A stretch of DNA of 64,000 nt from Bradyrhizobiaceae bacterium (GTDB taxonomy: Bacteria > Pseudomonadota > Alphaproteobacteria > Rhizobiales > Xanthobacteraceae). The stretch's first letter is position 1. The number at the start of each line of letters is the position of its first letter. The notes below the pieces were generated by a model. It was not told the origin of the DNA and ran no database searches. It was given only the letters and a program-made list of their open reading frames with translations. This document shows, piece after piece, positions 8,773-18,105 of this stretch. The DNA is taken from positions 4,063,364 through 4,127,363 of the forward strand of contig CP078014.1 of NCBI GenBank assembly GCA_020544565.1, written 5' to 3'. Made by a program: the position numbers and the translations under genes.

Positions 8773-9201
8773 ATGGGGTCTATCTGGACATCAGCTCCAG
8801 TAATTAAAGCACTTGGTGGAATCGCAATCCTGTTCGGAGTAGCCACACTCTTTTCCGGAGGAAGTGCTCTTTTTGAGCTGCATGGAACAGAAAATCATAC
8901 GACGCAAATTGTCCCCTTCGTACTGTATTTCAATTTTGTTGCTGGTTTTGCGTATGTTGCCACCGGTGCTGGATTGATCATGAGGCATGGGTGGGCGTCT
9001 GTTTCTGCGGTGGCAATTGCAGTAGCGACCATCATAGTCTTTCTTGCTTTAGGTGGCTGGATATTGGCAGGCAATGCTTACGAGACGCGAACGGTCGTTG
9101 CCATGAGTCTGCGAACGGCGTTCTGGCTGGGTTTGGCAATAATTTCGGTAGCTAGTTATAGTCAAAACTCAACGCCGCTTAATTCAACAAACGACTCGTG
9201 A
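8773..9201 (+). CDS. Small four-helix membrane protein, unknown function
   Basis: 142 aa, starting after a strong AAGGAGGAG site. Four hydrophobic segments are visible, roughly residues 9-30, 45-67, 73-98 and 110-128, so it should be an inner-membrane protein. It has no motif I recognise. It stands alone between the ABC ATPase and a LysR fragment. By eye it is more AT-rich than the genes around it, which fits recent acquisition. Confidence 0.65.
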   Translation: MGSIWTSAPVIKALGGIAILFGVATLFSGGSALFELHGTENHTTQIVPFVLYFNFVAGFAYVATGAGLIMRHGWASVSAVAIAVATIIVFLALGGWILAGNAYETRTVVAMSLRTAFWLGLAIISVASYSQNSTPLNSTNDS

Positions 9202-9309
9202 TCTTTGGAGCTGTGGCGCAATTCAAATATACGCAGATACGATCTATGCCGCAGAGTAACTCGGCACGATGCCTCACTGACATTCAGCACCAATGGTTGA
9301 TCAGCAGGA

Positions 9310-9451
9310 GATGCCAACCTGCTAAATTCGCGGCTTCGTCTCGTTTCACTAATTCAGACGCAAGCGGTCGCCGAATGTTTGAACTTTCGCCACGCGGCGA
9401 AAGCGCTCCGTGTCAGCCAGTCCAGCGTCAGCGCCCGCGTGAAGATATCCA
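9310..9451 (+). pseudogene. LysR-family regulator fragment (HTH region only)
   Basis: In the frame that includes 9331-9333, the translation contains QAVAECLNFRHAAKALRVS and then QSSVSARVK, the N-terminal winged-helix signature of LysR-type regulators. Similarity ends at about 9450, where the 3' end of the RND gene begins on the other strand. No effector-binding domain remains and there is no good start codon in frame. It is a gene remnant, perhaps cut when the metal-efflux block was inserted. Confidence 0.6.
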
Positions 9452-9455
9452 TGTT

Positions 9456-12400
9456 CTATGCTGAAATCTCCAATTCCAACGGCTGCTTCTCTGGTTCGGC
9501 GACGATAACAGAGCGCCGCTCTACCCATCGATAGATCGTCGGCAACAACAGCAATGTCAGGACTGTGGACGACAGCACGCCGCCGATAACGACGGTAGCA
9601 AGCGGGCGTTGCACCTCCGCGCCCGCACCGTGCGCGACCGCCATTGGTATGAAACCTACGCCCGCGACCAAGGCGGTCGACAACACCGGGCGAAGGCGAT
9701 CCGTGGCGCCTTGTCGAACAGCCTCGATAACGGGCAGGCTTCGCCGCAACTCATTGATATGATCGATTAGGACGAGGCCATTCAGCATCGCGATGCCGGA
9801 GACAGCGATGAAGCCGATCGCGGCGGTGATCGAGAATGGCATATCCTGGAGCCATAGGGCCAATACGCCGCCGGTAATCGCAAACGGAATGCCGGTATAG
9901 ACGATCGCAGCATGACGCACGCTCCCCAAGGCCGAGTAAACGAGCAAGAAGATCATCAGCAGTGCGGCCGGCACGACGATTAACAGACGGGCGCGTGCTG
10001 CTTCCAACTGGCGGAATTGGCCGCCGAACTCGATGCGATAGGAGTCGGGTAGCGAGAGCTTGCTATCGAGGCGTGTGCGGGCGGCGGTCACGTAACCTTC
10101 GATGTCGCTGGTATTGAGGTTGACCATCAACGCTGCGCGACGCTTGGCATTGTCGTGCAGGATAGGCTCGACCGTTCTCACTTCGCGAAGCCTCGCTACG
10201 CGGTCGAGCGGCACGAGGCCCATCGCACCGACACGTAAAGGAAGAGCGAGGATCGATTTTATGTCGGCGCGCTGGGCTTCGGGCAAGCGAATGACAACGG
10301 CATAGCGACGTTCGCCGTCCGCGATGAAGCCGACCTCGTCGCCGCCAATCGCCGCGGCGATGGCGCGGTTGACCTCAGCTGTCCCCAGCCCCAATCGCAC
10401 CATGGCGTCGCGATCGATCTCGACCACCATACTGTGGGTGCGGCTGGCGACCTCAAATGCGACATTGGCGGTGCCGGGCAGACCCTGCAATTCTTCCCGC
10501 GCCTGCGCGGCCAGCCGCTCGAGCACGTCATAGTCGTCGCCGAAGATCTTGACCGACAAATCCGCGCGCGTCCCCTCCAGCATCTCGTTGAAGCGCATTT
10601 CGATCGGCTGTGCGAAAAGGAACGACTGCTCTGGCGCCAGCGCGGTCGCAGCCTTCTCGATCGCCGCGACCAGTTCGCTCTTGTCACGCGGCATATCGGG
10701 ACCTTGCGGCCATTGGTCCAGCGGTTTGTAGAAGATGTAGAGGTCATTTTCGTTCGGCGGCATCGGGTCGGTTGCGACCGCGCTGGTTCCGATACGGGAG
10801 AAGGTCCGGGTCACTTGCGGGAAACGACGCAGAATTTCCCGCTCGGTTTGTTGTTCGATCGCAAGGCTGCGGTCGAGCGACATACCAACGGGTTTGTATA
10901 CCATCGCGGTGATCGAACCCTCATCCAGGCGCGGCGTGAACTGCGAGCCAAGCGTCAGGAATGTTGCCAATGCCGCGCCGACCAGGGCTGTCGCAGATAC
11001 GAACAGGACAGCGGGATGACGGAGGGCGAAGTTCAGGACAGGACGGTAACCCCGGATCACGATGGCGGCGAATCCGCCCTCATGAGCGATCGGGCTGTTG
11101 GTGATCGCCTCCGACAGAGAGGGCACCGTGTCGCCGGCATCCGGCTTGCGCACCTTCCCGCCCCGTAGAAATCGGGCACACAGCGCGGGCACAAGTGTAA
11201 ACGTTATGATCAGAGCCGCCGCCAGCGCCAACATCACGGCTTGCGCCATGGGGTGAAATAGCTTCCCCTCGACGCCGCCCAGGCTGAGCACGGGCACGTA
11301 AACCAGTGCGATAATGGCAATGCCGAAGAACACGGGCCGCGCCACACCGCTCGCGGCCTTTACGATCACGCGGCGGCGTTCGTCGACTGTCAGCTCGCGC
11401 CCTTTGCCCCGCTGCGTTTCGCCTAACAACCGCAATGTGTTCTCCACAACTACGATCGCGCCGTCGACGATCAGGCCGAAGTCAAGCGCGCCAAGACTCA
11501 TCAGATTGCCTGAGATGCCGAGCGCATGCATGCTCGTGATCATCATCAGGAACGCCAGCGGGATCACGGAGGTGACGATTAGCGCCGCGCGCCAGTTGCC
11601 GACGACGATTAGCAGCACGACGGCGACCAGCAATGCGCCCTCGCCAAGGTTGCGCTCAACCGTCGCGATGGTGCGGTCCACCAGTTCGGAACGATCGTAT
11701 TGAACCTGAAGGGTCATGCCCTTGGGGAGCGCCGCGCGCAGATTCGGCAGTTGCGCGTCGACGCGTCGGGCGACCTCCCGGCTGTTCTGCCCGACCAGCA
11801 TCATCACTGTGCCGAGCACAGTTTCCTTACCATTCGCGGTCGCGGCGCCGTCGCGTGGCGCATGGCCTATGGTCACGGTGGCGAGATCGCCGACCGTCAG
11901 CGGTCGTAAGCCGCCGGCAAATTTTACGGGCAATGCGCGGATCATCTCAGCGGTCATGACGCGCGCTTCGGTTCGGACGGTGAAGCGCTGGTCGTTCCTG
12001 GTGATAGTTCCGCCGCCGGCATTGGAGACATTGGCGCCGACAGCCTGACCAAGCTCGCTCGACGTGATGCCCGCAGCCGTGAGCTTTTTCAGGTCCGGCG
12101 CGATGACGAACTGACGTTCGAGACCGCCGTTGGAGTTGACGTCGGCCACACCCTGGATTGCACGCAGCATCGGCCGTACGATGTATTCCTGAGCCTCGAA
12201 CAGCTCCATCAATTGCTGCTGCTCGTCCATGCCGGACGGCGGCTGCGCCCATTCGAGCGTGTAGTACCAGATCTCGCCAAGTCCAGTGGTGATCGGTGCG
12301 AGGCGTGGCGACGATCCGGCCGGCAGCGTGTCGCGCACCGCCGTGAGTCTCTCGTTGACGAACTGGCGCGAGCGAAGTTGGTCCGTGCCATCCTCATAGA

Positions 12401-12686
12401 TCAGCGTGACCTGTGACAACCCGGTTTTGGTGAGCGATCGCATTTCGCGCAGGCCCGGCTGACCGGCCATGCTGCGCTCGATCGGCAGTGTCACGAGACG
12501 CTCGATCTCCTCCGGCGCCAAGGCCGGGACGGTCGTATTGATCTGGACCTGCACGCCGGTGATGTCAGGAATGGCATCGATTTGCAGATTCAGAAAAGAC
12601 CAGACCCCAAGACTGCCCAGCAGCAAGGCGAGGATCGTCACCGTGAGCGGTCGGCCGGTCGTCCATTCTAGAAGCCTGCGCGTCAT
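9456..12686 (-). CDS. czcA: Heavy-metal efflux RND transporter (CzcA-like inner-membrane pump)
   Basis: 1076 aa from the ATG at 12686, whose first bases overlap the stop of the upstream TolC-like gene (ATGA); the longer open frame to 12902 lies inside that gene. It begins TRRLLEWTTGRPLTVTILAL, the first transmembrane helix of the HME-RND family. It carries the helix-4 motif DFGLIVDGAIVVVEN, which marks divalent-cation pumps (Co/Zn/Cd/Ni, CzcA/CnrA/NccA type) rather than Cu/Ag pumps. It uses proton flow to export metal ions through a tripartite complex. The expected adaptor gene (CzcB type) is absent here. Confidence 0.9.
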   Translation of the reverse strand: MTRRLLEWTTGRPLTVTILALLLGSLGVWSFLNLQIDAIPDITGVQVQINTTVPALAPEEIERLVTLPIERSMAGQPGLREMRSLTKTGLSQVTLIYEDGTDQLRSRQFVNERLTAVRDTLPAGSSPRLAPITTGLGEIWYYTLEWAQPPSGMDEQQQLMELFEAQEYIVRPMLRAIQGVADVNSNGGLERQFVIAPDLKKLTAAGITSSELGQAVGANVSNAGGGTITRNDQRFTVRTEARVMTAEMIRALPVKFAGGLRPLTVGDLATVTIGHAPRDGAATANGKETVLGTVMMLVGQNSREVARRVDAQLPNLRAALPKGMTLQVQYDRSELVDRTIATVERNLGEGALLVAVVLLIVVGNWRAALIVTSVIPLAFLMMITSMHALGISGNLMSLGALDFGLIVDGAIVVVENTLRLLGETQRGKGRELTVDERRRVIVKAASGVARPVFFGIAIIALVYVPVLSLGGVEGKLFHPMAQAVMLALAAALIITFTLVPALCARFLRGGKVRKPDAGDTVPSLSEAITNSPIAHEGGFAAIVIRGYRPVLNFALRHPAVLFVSATALVGAALATFLTLGSQFTPRLDEGSITAMVYKPVGMSLDRSLAIEQQTEREILRRFPQVTRTFSRIGTSAVATDPMPPNENDLYIFYKPLDQWPQGPDMPRDKSELVAAIEKAATALAPEQSFLFAQPIEMRFNEMLEGTRADLSVKIFGDDYDVLERLAAQAREELQGLPGTANVAFEVASRTHSMVVEIDRDAMVRLGLGTAEVNRAIAAAIGGDEVGFIADGERRYAVVIRLPEAQRADIKSILALPLRVGAMGLVPLDRVARLREVRTVEPILHDNAKRRAALMVNLNTSDIEGYVTAARTRLDSKLSLPDSYRIEFGGQFRQLEAARARLLIVVPAALLMIFLLVYSALGSVRHAAIVYTGIPFAITGGVLALWLQDMPFSITAAIGFIAVSGIAMLNGLVLIDHINELRRSLPVIEAVRQGATDRLRPVLSTALVAGVGFIPMAVAHGAGAEVQRPLATVVIGGVLSSTVLTLLLLPTIYRWVERRSVIVAEPEKQPLELEISA

Positions 12687-13972
12687 TGGGACATGCCCTG
12701 GAAACTGCGCCCGCCATTGAGTGCGCGAAGCTGAAGCATCGCCTCCATGGCCTCGCGCCGCGTATCGAGCAGCGCTGACAACGCATCCAGATACTGGCGC
12801 TGCATCTCGACATAGGTTGCGACCGGGATTGCCCCCTGCCGATAGCTGTTGTCGGCGATGTTGGCGGCACTCGCGAACTTCTCCGCCGCCGCTGCGGGCC
12901 ATGTCGCAAGCACCCGACGTTTCGTTTCATAATAGGCGGCCTGCTCATAGACCTGCCTCGTGACGCGCCGATTGGCGGCGATCACGGCTGCATCAGCCTG
13001 GGACTGACGGCTCAATTCTTGTGCGACGCCGGCAGCTTGGCTGTTCCAAATCGGCAACGTCGTTGTCAGCCGTACCCCGAAATTTGTCTCGCGACTGTCT
13101 GACCTCGCGTGGTTGACGTAAGGACCCACCGAAACATTCGGTATACGGGCCGTCTGCGCGAGATCGACGCGCAAACCTTGCTGCTGCAATTGTGCGCGCA
13201 ACGCTCGAATCTCGAAATTATTGGCGCCGGCTTGCTGCGCCATGCGTTCGGCGGACGGAAGGCCGGGCAGCGTCACAGCGGGTGGAGCAATGCGGATTCG
13301 CGTTTTGAGGGAGACACCGCGAAGCTGGTTCAGCTCATAACTGATTATGCTGGCCTCTGAATCCGCAAGAGCAGCATTGCGCTCAGCTGTGATGGCGCTG
13401 GCATCAAGAATGGCCGCGTCTAGCGTAGACGCTACACCTGCCGGGTCGCGTTGCTCGACAATCCGTGCAAGCGCGCGCATCCGCACAGCGACATCGCGCG
13501 CGGCAACGGCCTTCTGCTCCGCCGCAAACAAGGCATATCCCAAGGATCGTGCCCGGCTTGTCAGCGCTGCGTCGAACTGCGCAAGACCGATCCGCGCCAG
13601 CGCGATCTGACGTTCGGCGATGGCGCGACGGAGCGCGCCGCGCCCGGCAAGGTCGAGCGGCTGCATGATCGACACACCATATGTCGGCCCGGCTCCCCTC
13701 GGTGCGCCGGTCAGGCCGTCGGCCATCCGGCGCTCGCCGAACTCAAACGCAACCTCCGGATCCGGCAGGCGGTCCGATGCATCGCGCTCAGCCCCCGCAA
13801 GCCCGATCTGCTGGGCATAAAAGCGCCGCTCGGGGTTGTTCGCGATAATAATATTGGCGAGCGCATCGATCGACAGCACGTTCGCCTGCTGGGCATATCC
13901 TGGAGCTGCCCATGTGCCCGCCAGCAAGGCGGCTCCCGTCATGCAAACGATTCTCAGAAGCATTTTTGACAT
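12683..13972 (-). CDS. czcC: TolC/CzcC-family outer-membrane efflux protein
   Basis: 429 aa with a signal peptide (about residues 1-27, ending near PGYAQQ). The body is mainly long amphipathic helices, as in the OEP family, with the two typical repeated halves. It should form the outer-membrane duct for the RND pump encoded directly downstream with an ATGA overlap. The 5' end faces the response-regulator gene across a 90-bp divergent intergenic region, which must contain promoters for both units. Confidence 0.88.
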   Translation of the reverse strand: MSKMLLRIVCMTGAALLAGTWAAPGYAQQANVLSIDALANIIIANNPERRFYAQQIGLAGAERDASDRLPDPEVAFEFGERRMADGLTGAPRGAGPTYGVSIMQPLDLAGRGALRRAIAERQIALARIGLAQFDAALTSRARSLGYALFAAEQKAVAARDVAVRMRALARIVEQRDPAGVASTLDAAILDASAITAERNAALADSEASIISYELNQLRGVSLKTRIRIAPPAVTLPGLPSAERMAQQAGANNFEIRALRAQLQQQGLRVDLAQTARIPNVSVGPYVNHARSDSRETNFGVRLTTTLPIWNSQAAGVAQELSRQSQADAAVIAANRRVTRQVYEQAAYYETKRRVLATWPAAAAEKFASAANIADNSYRQGAIPVATYVEMQRQYLDALSALLDTRREAMEAMLQLRALNGGRSFQGMSQ

Positions 13973-14061
13973 TGGCTCGGGTCTCGATACGGCCTTCTAG
14001 GCGTCTGAGTGCCACGCTAATCTGAACGCAAGCTGTCAGCGTAAATACAGGTTTATCCGGT

Positions 14062-14745
14062 ATGCGACGGCGACAATCAGGAGATCGAGCCATTCGTATT
14101 CTTCTTGTCGAGGACAATCTTGATATCGGCGCCCGCCTCAAGGAGGGGTTGGCGAGCTCTGGCTTCGTCGTCGAACATGTAGAGGATGGCGAACAGGCTC
14201 TTTTATTTGCGCTGCATGAGCGGTTTGATGCGATTATTCTCGACCTCGGTCTGCCTGTACTGCCCGGCATCGAGGTCTTGCGACGTTTGCGGCGCGCCGG
14301 TTCTTCCACGCCTGTCCTGATCCTGACGGCGCGCAGTAGCTGGACCGAGAAAGTCGAGGGGCTCAACGCCGGGGCCGACGACTACGTGGCGAAACCGTTT
14401 CACGTCGACGAGATCGCGGCGCGCCTTCGCGCGCTGATGCGGCGCGTCGCGGGCCAGGCGGCATCGGAATTGCGCCACGGAGACATCGCGCTCGATCCGG
14501 TCGCCGGCACGGCCACGGTTGCTGGCCGGCCGATCGATCTGACCGCGCAGGAATTCCGGCTGCTTCACCTCTTCCTGCACCGTGTCGGCCGCGTTGTGAC
14601 GCAGGCCGAGCTGCTCGACCATCTCTACGGCCTAAATGAGGAACGCAGCTCGAACACCATTGAGGTTTATGTCGGCCGGCTGCGACGCAAGGTCGGTCGC
14701 GATACTATCAGGACATTGCGCGGCATGGGCTACAGGTTCGGTTGA
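14062..14745 (+). CDS. OmpR/PhoB-family response regulator
   Basis: 227 aa. The receiver domain has the acidic pair and phosphoacceptor region IILDLGLP, with the invariant Lys in VAKPFH. A winged-helix DNA-binding domain ends with YVGRLRRKVG and TLRGMGYRFG. It overlaps the next gene, a histidine kinase, by 4 bp. Lying divergent to czcC-czcA, it probably controls that metal-efflux operon, as CzcR or CopR do elsewhere. Confidence 0.92.
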   Translation: MRRRQSGDRAIRILLVEDNLDIGARLKEGLASSGFVVEHVEDGEQALLFALHERFDAIILDLGLPVLPGIEVLRRLRRAGSSTPVLILTARSSWTEKVEGLNAGADDYVAKPFHVDEIAARLRALMRRVAGQAASELRHGDIALDPVAGTATVAGRPIDLTAQEFRLLHLFLHRVGRVVTQAELLDHLYGLNEERSSNTIEVYVGRLRRKVGRDTIRTLRGMGYRFG

Positions 14746-16091
14746 TGTTGGGAAGCCTGCGCGCGCGGCTGCTAGTCGGTGTTATTCTCACAACCGTGAC
14801 AGGCATCGCTGTCGCCGGTGTGTCGATTTCCGCACTGTTCCGCGCCCATGTCACGGAATTGGTCAATGCTGAATTGATCGGTCATCTCGGCGAACTCGAA
14901 AGCCTGTTGACTCACACGGCTGATGGTCATGTCGCTTTGACGCAGCGACTCAGCGATCCACGCTTCGCGCAGCCTGGTGCCGGCTATTACTGGCAGGTGA
15001 GCGGTCGCGATGGCGTCGTGCTGCAATCGGCGTCCCTCGAACCGCAACAGCATTTTCCGCCCCCGGCGCCAGGTGCGGATCGGGAGCTTATCCGCTCGGT
15101 CGAAGCCGGCCCGACCGGCGGGCCGATGATCGCATACGAGCGACCATGGGACACCGCTGCAAACGGCTACGTGCTTCAGATCGGAGCCGACCAACGTATC
15201 GTCGATGATGTGCTGGCGCATTTCAATCGGGCGCTGATCCTGTCGCTCGGCACGCTGGCGTTCGCCCTGATCGGGGCCGGTGCATTACAGGCTTGGTTTG
15301 GCCTGCGTCCCATGCGCCGCCTGCGCGATGCATTGAGCGACATTCGCGTGGGCAAGGCAGAAACCCTGCCCGGCGACTTTCCGTCCGAGGTTCGGCCGCT
15401 GGTCGACGACCTCAACGCTCTGATCGATGCCAATACCCAAATGGTTCGCCGCGCGCGTACGCAGGCGGGCAACCTTGCGCATGGCCTCAAGACGCCCCTT
15501 GCGGTGCTCACGGACGAAGTGCGCCGGCTGCTCGCGAGAGGCGATACGGAGAGCGCCGCGGTCCTGACCCAGCAGACAGGGCTAATGCAACGTCAGATCG
15601 ATTTCCAGCTTGCCCGCGCCCGCGCCGCCGCCAATGCCGGTCTGCCCGGCGTCATCACACCGGTCGAACCCGCCTTCGCCTCGATCGTTGCGGCGATGCG
15701 GCGGCTATATGCGGATCGTGCGCTTACAATCACTCATTCGGCCGAGTCGGGCCTCGTGACCGCCGTCGATCCCAACGACCTCGATGAGGTGGTCGCCAAT
15801 CTGGTCGACAATGCCTGCAAGTGGGCACTTAGCACTGTCACGATCACGGCCACACGCGAGGCGTCAGCGGGACAACTTCTTGTCACGATCGTCGATGACG
15901 GACCCGGCATCCCCCCCGACGCACTTAGCCGCGCTTTCGCGCCCGGAGAGCGCCTCGACGAAGCCAAGCCGGGCAGCGGGCTCGGCCTTGCGATCGTCCG
16001 TGATCTCGCCACGCTACATGGTGGCGCCATTGAGCTGTCCAATGGCAGCAACGGTGGCCTCCACGCGACATTGCGTCTTCCCGCCGCCTGA
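14742..16091 (+). CDS. Sensor histidine kinase partner of the adjacent regulator
   Basis: 449 aa. A transmembrane helix at about residues 9-32, a periplasmic sensor of about 130 residues, a second helix near 163-186, then HAMP-like sequence. The phosphoacceptor His is in NLAHGLKTPLAVL, the N box in NLVDNACKWA, and the G boxes in DDGPGIPP and GSGLGLAIV. The pattern is PhoQ-like. It overlaps the response-regulator stop (ATGATG) and is presumably its kinase, sensing periplasmic metal. Confidence 0.92.
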   Translation: MMLGSLRARLLVGVILTTVTGIAVAGVSISALFRAHVTELVNAELIGHLGELESLLTHTADGHVALTQRLSDPRFAQPGAGYYWQVSGRDGVVLQSASLEPQQHFPPPAPGADRELIRSVEAGPTGGPMIAYERPWDTAANGYVLQIGADQRIVDDVLAHFNRALILSLGTLAFALIGAGALQAWFGLRPMRRLRDALSDIRVGKAETLPGDFPSEVRPLVDDLNALIDANTQMVRRARTQAGNLAHGLKTPLAVLTDEVRRLLARGDTESAAVLTQQTGLMQRQIDFQLARARAAANAGLPGVITPVEPAFASIVAAMRRLYADRALTITHSAESGLVTAVDPNDLDEVVANLVDNACKWALSTVTITATREASAGQLLVTIVDDGPGIPPDALSRAFAPGERLDEAKPGSGLGLAIVRDLATLHGGAIELSNGSNGGLHATLRLPAA

Positions 16092-16394
16092 CAAATGGAC
16101 AAGAACATCGAACATGCGCCGAAGCACTCCGTTCCGAAGGGCGAACTGATGCCACGGGGTCGTCAACGCATGCGGGCCTGCGAGAATGTCTTTCAGTGTG
16201 TGAAAGACAGTCGCCGCGCATCGGCCTGCTGGGTGCGGCGCTTATTCTCGCCGCTATGTCAGGAACGGTCCAGTTCAGCTCGGCGGTGAGATATGATTGC
16301 TGCGAGCCACCACATTGATCCAGAGCAATGTGTAAATACAAAGATCGATCAGGTTGGAGTTGAAATCTGACAGTATCGGAGTCCCGTCCTGACG
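16092..16394. other. Intergenic stretch without a supported gene
   Basis: About 300 bp downstream of the histidine kinase. The only item of note is a 40-codon frame, 16196-16318, with a short hydrophobic core (IGLLGAALILAAM) that could be a leftover signal peptide. It has no clear ribosome site and no match I know. Confidence 0.4.
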
Positions 16395-16664
16395 ATGCGC
16401 AGTCTGGAATTCGCAGTTCGTCCCAGATTGCTTGCCGTCTTCGGCGCATCGGCGAGCGAAGGCACTGTCGGCCCGATGATGCCACCGGCAAAACTCAACA
16501 CGGGCTTTGCGCATATGGTGGCCGCACCGCTTCTGTTGCAGTCCGGCGCGATTGCGACCGCACTGATCGCAGGAAAACAGATGGTGGCTATTTTAAATGA
16601 AGCAAACGTTGTCGATGCGCCTACGATCCGACTTCTCGGAGCTGGCATAAAAGAAGGCAAATGA
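16395..16664 (+). CDS. Hypothetical small protein, possibly a remnant
   Basis: 89 codons ending 10 bp before the amidase gene. The middle (HMVAAPLLLQSGAIATALIAG) is hydrophobic and could be one membrane segment. No family is recognised and the start lacks a clear ribosome site. It could be the 3' end of a truncated gene. Codon use is acceptable but the call is weak. Confidence 0.3.
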   Translation: MRSLEFAVRPRLLAVFGASASEGTVGPMMPPAKLNTGFAHMVAAPLLLQSGAIATALIAGKQMVAILNEANVVDAPTIRLLGAGIKEGK

Positions 16665-16674
16665 GGAGAATATC

Positions 16675-17997
16675 ATGACTGATAATTCCGGCCTGTCGAA
16701 TGCACCGATGCGCAGTGTGGTTGTCGATGGCTTCACCAACAGCGTGCTGGACCCTGCCGCACCAATGCTTGGCCCCGTGGAGAACGGTGGAACGATTATC
16801 GCCAACACTGCACCGGGCTGCTGGGGTCCAATGATCACGCCTCGTTTGCGTGGCGGTCACGAAGTAACCCAGCCGGTTTACGTCGCTGGCGCCGAACCCG
16901 GTGATGGGATTGCAATTCGAATCCGCGATATTACCGTCACGTCTACAGCGACGGCGTCGGGCCACGATTCCTCGCCCGCCGGTTTCTGTCTCGGCGATCC
17001 CTACGTCGCTGCGCGGTGTCCGGTCTGCGACGAGATCTGGCCGGAAACACATATTGAAGGCATTGGGCAGGATGCGGTGAAGTGCAATCGCTGCGGCAAT
17101 GCGGTGAAGCCGTTCGAGATCGTCCATGGCTACACGGTCGTCTTCGATGACACCCGCCACGTCGGCGTGACCGTGTCACGGGATGCCGCCGAGAAAATCG
17201 CACGAAACGCCAAGCACTTTGCAGCGCTGCCCGACAAATCCGTGCAGCATTCGATTTTGACCTTCGCCCCTTCGGATATGGTCGGCGTCATGGTACGAAT
17301 GCGACCGTTCCTCGGTCAGCTCGGAACGACCCCCTCTCATGCCATCCCGGATTCCCACAATGCCGGTGATTTCGGCGCATTCCTGGTCGGGGCGCCGCAT
17401 GCCTACGCCATGACGGCCGAGCAGCTTGCCGAGCACAAGACCGACGGCCACATGGACATTGACGCCGTGCGCCCTGGTGCCATCCTGATCGCGCCCGTCA
17501 AGGTCAAGGGGGCGGGCGTCTATATGGGGGACATGCACGCCGCCCAGGGTGATGGCGAGATCGCCGGGCACACCATGGACGTGGCCGGCAGCGTGACGCT
17601 GCAAGTCGAGGTGGTGAAGAACTATCCGATCGATGGACCGGTCCTGTTTCCTCTGCTGGAAGACTTGCCGCTCCTGGCGCGTCCCTTCGATGCGCAGGAG
17701 CGGGCGCGGGCGGAGCGCCTGGCAAGGACGTGGGGCATGGATGAAGTCGAGGCGCTCGCGCCGATCTCGGTGGTCGGGACAGCCGCCAACATGAACGCCG
17801 CCATCGACAACGGCCTGGAGCGAGCCGCCAAATTGCTTGGGATGACGGTTCCGGAGGTCCGCAACAGGGCCACAGTGAACGGCGCGATCGAAATCGGTCG
17901 TGCACCAGGCGTCATTCAGGTGACGTTCCTTGCGCCGCTGAGCAAGCTCGACGCTGTTGGACTTGGTGACTACGCGCGGGAGCAGTATAATTTATAG
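16675..17997 (+). CDS. Acetamidase/formamidase family protein with zinc-ribbon insertion
   Basis: 440 aa. It has the family's metal-site and core elements, including GAGVYMGDMHAAQGDGEIAGH near residues 280-300. Between about 115 and 145 lies CPVC followed by CNRC, four cysteines that should bind a structural zinc. It is preceded by GAGGAG with correct spacing. Family members hydrolyse small amides to ammonia and acid; this longer, cysteine-containing branch is less well characterised, so substrate is not assigned. Confidence 0.85.
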   Translation: MTDNSGLSNAPMRSVVVDGFTNSVLDPAAPMLGPVENGGTIIANTAPGCWGPMITPRLRGGHEVTQPVYVAGAEPGDGIAIRIRDITVTSTATASGHDSSPAGFCLGDPYVAARCPVCDEIWPETHIEGIGQDAVKCNRCGNAVKPFEIVHGYTVVFDDTRHVGVTVSRDAAEKIARNAKHFAALPDKSVQHSILTFAPSDMVGVMVRMRPFLGQLGTTPSHAIPDSHNAGDFGAFLVGAPHAYAMTAEQLAEHKTDGHMDIDAVRPGAILIAPVKVKGAGVYMGDMHAAQGDGEIAGHTMDVAGSVTLQVEVVKNYPIDGPVLFPLLEDLPLLARPFDAQERARAERLARTWGMDEVEALAPISVVGTAANMNAAIDNGLERAAKLLGMTVPEVRNRATVNGAIEIGRAPGVIQVTFLAPLSKLDAVGLGDYAREQYNL

Positions 17998-18057
17998 ATC
18001 GCTCCATCGGTCCTGCGCCGGCTGACGCATCATCAAATGAAATCGCGGGTTCGTTGG

Positions 18058-18082
18058 GACAGGCTCTGATTCAGAGCCTGTC
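18058..18082. repeat. Perfect 25-nt palindrome upstream of the VIT gene
   Basis: Two 12-nt arms (GACAGGCTCTGA and its complement) flank a single T. It lies 60 bp after the amidase stop and 24 bp before the VIT start codon. It could be the terminator hairpin of the amidase gene, although no T tract follows, or an operator site for the VIT gene. It does not match the Irr or Fur boxes known to me. Confidence 0.6.
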
Positions 18083-18105
18083 GTTCGCTTTCTGGAGCAT
18101 TGTCG

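Noticed and set aside
9198..9464. 88-codon plus-strand open frame after the small membrane protein
   Set aside because: The protein is random-looking; another frame of the same DNA carries a recognisable LysR helix-turn-helix.
16196..16318. 40-codon frame with a hydrophobic core before the amidase region
   Set aside because: No ribosome site, no match, and shorter than any known exported family; could be a chance signal-like stretch.
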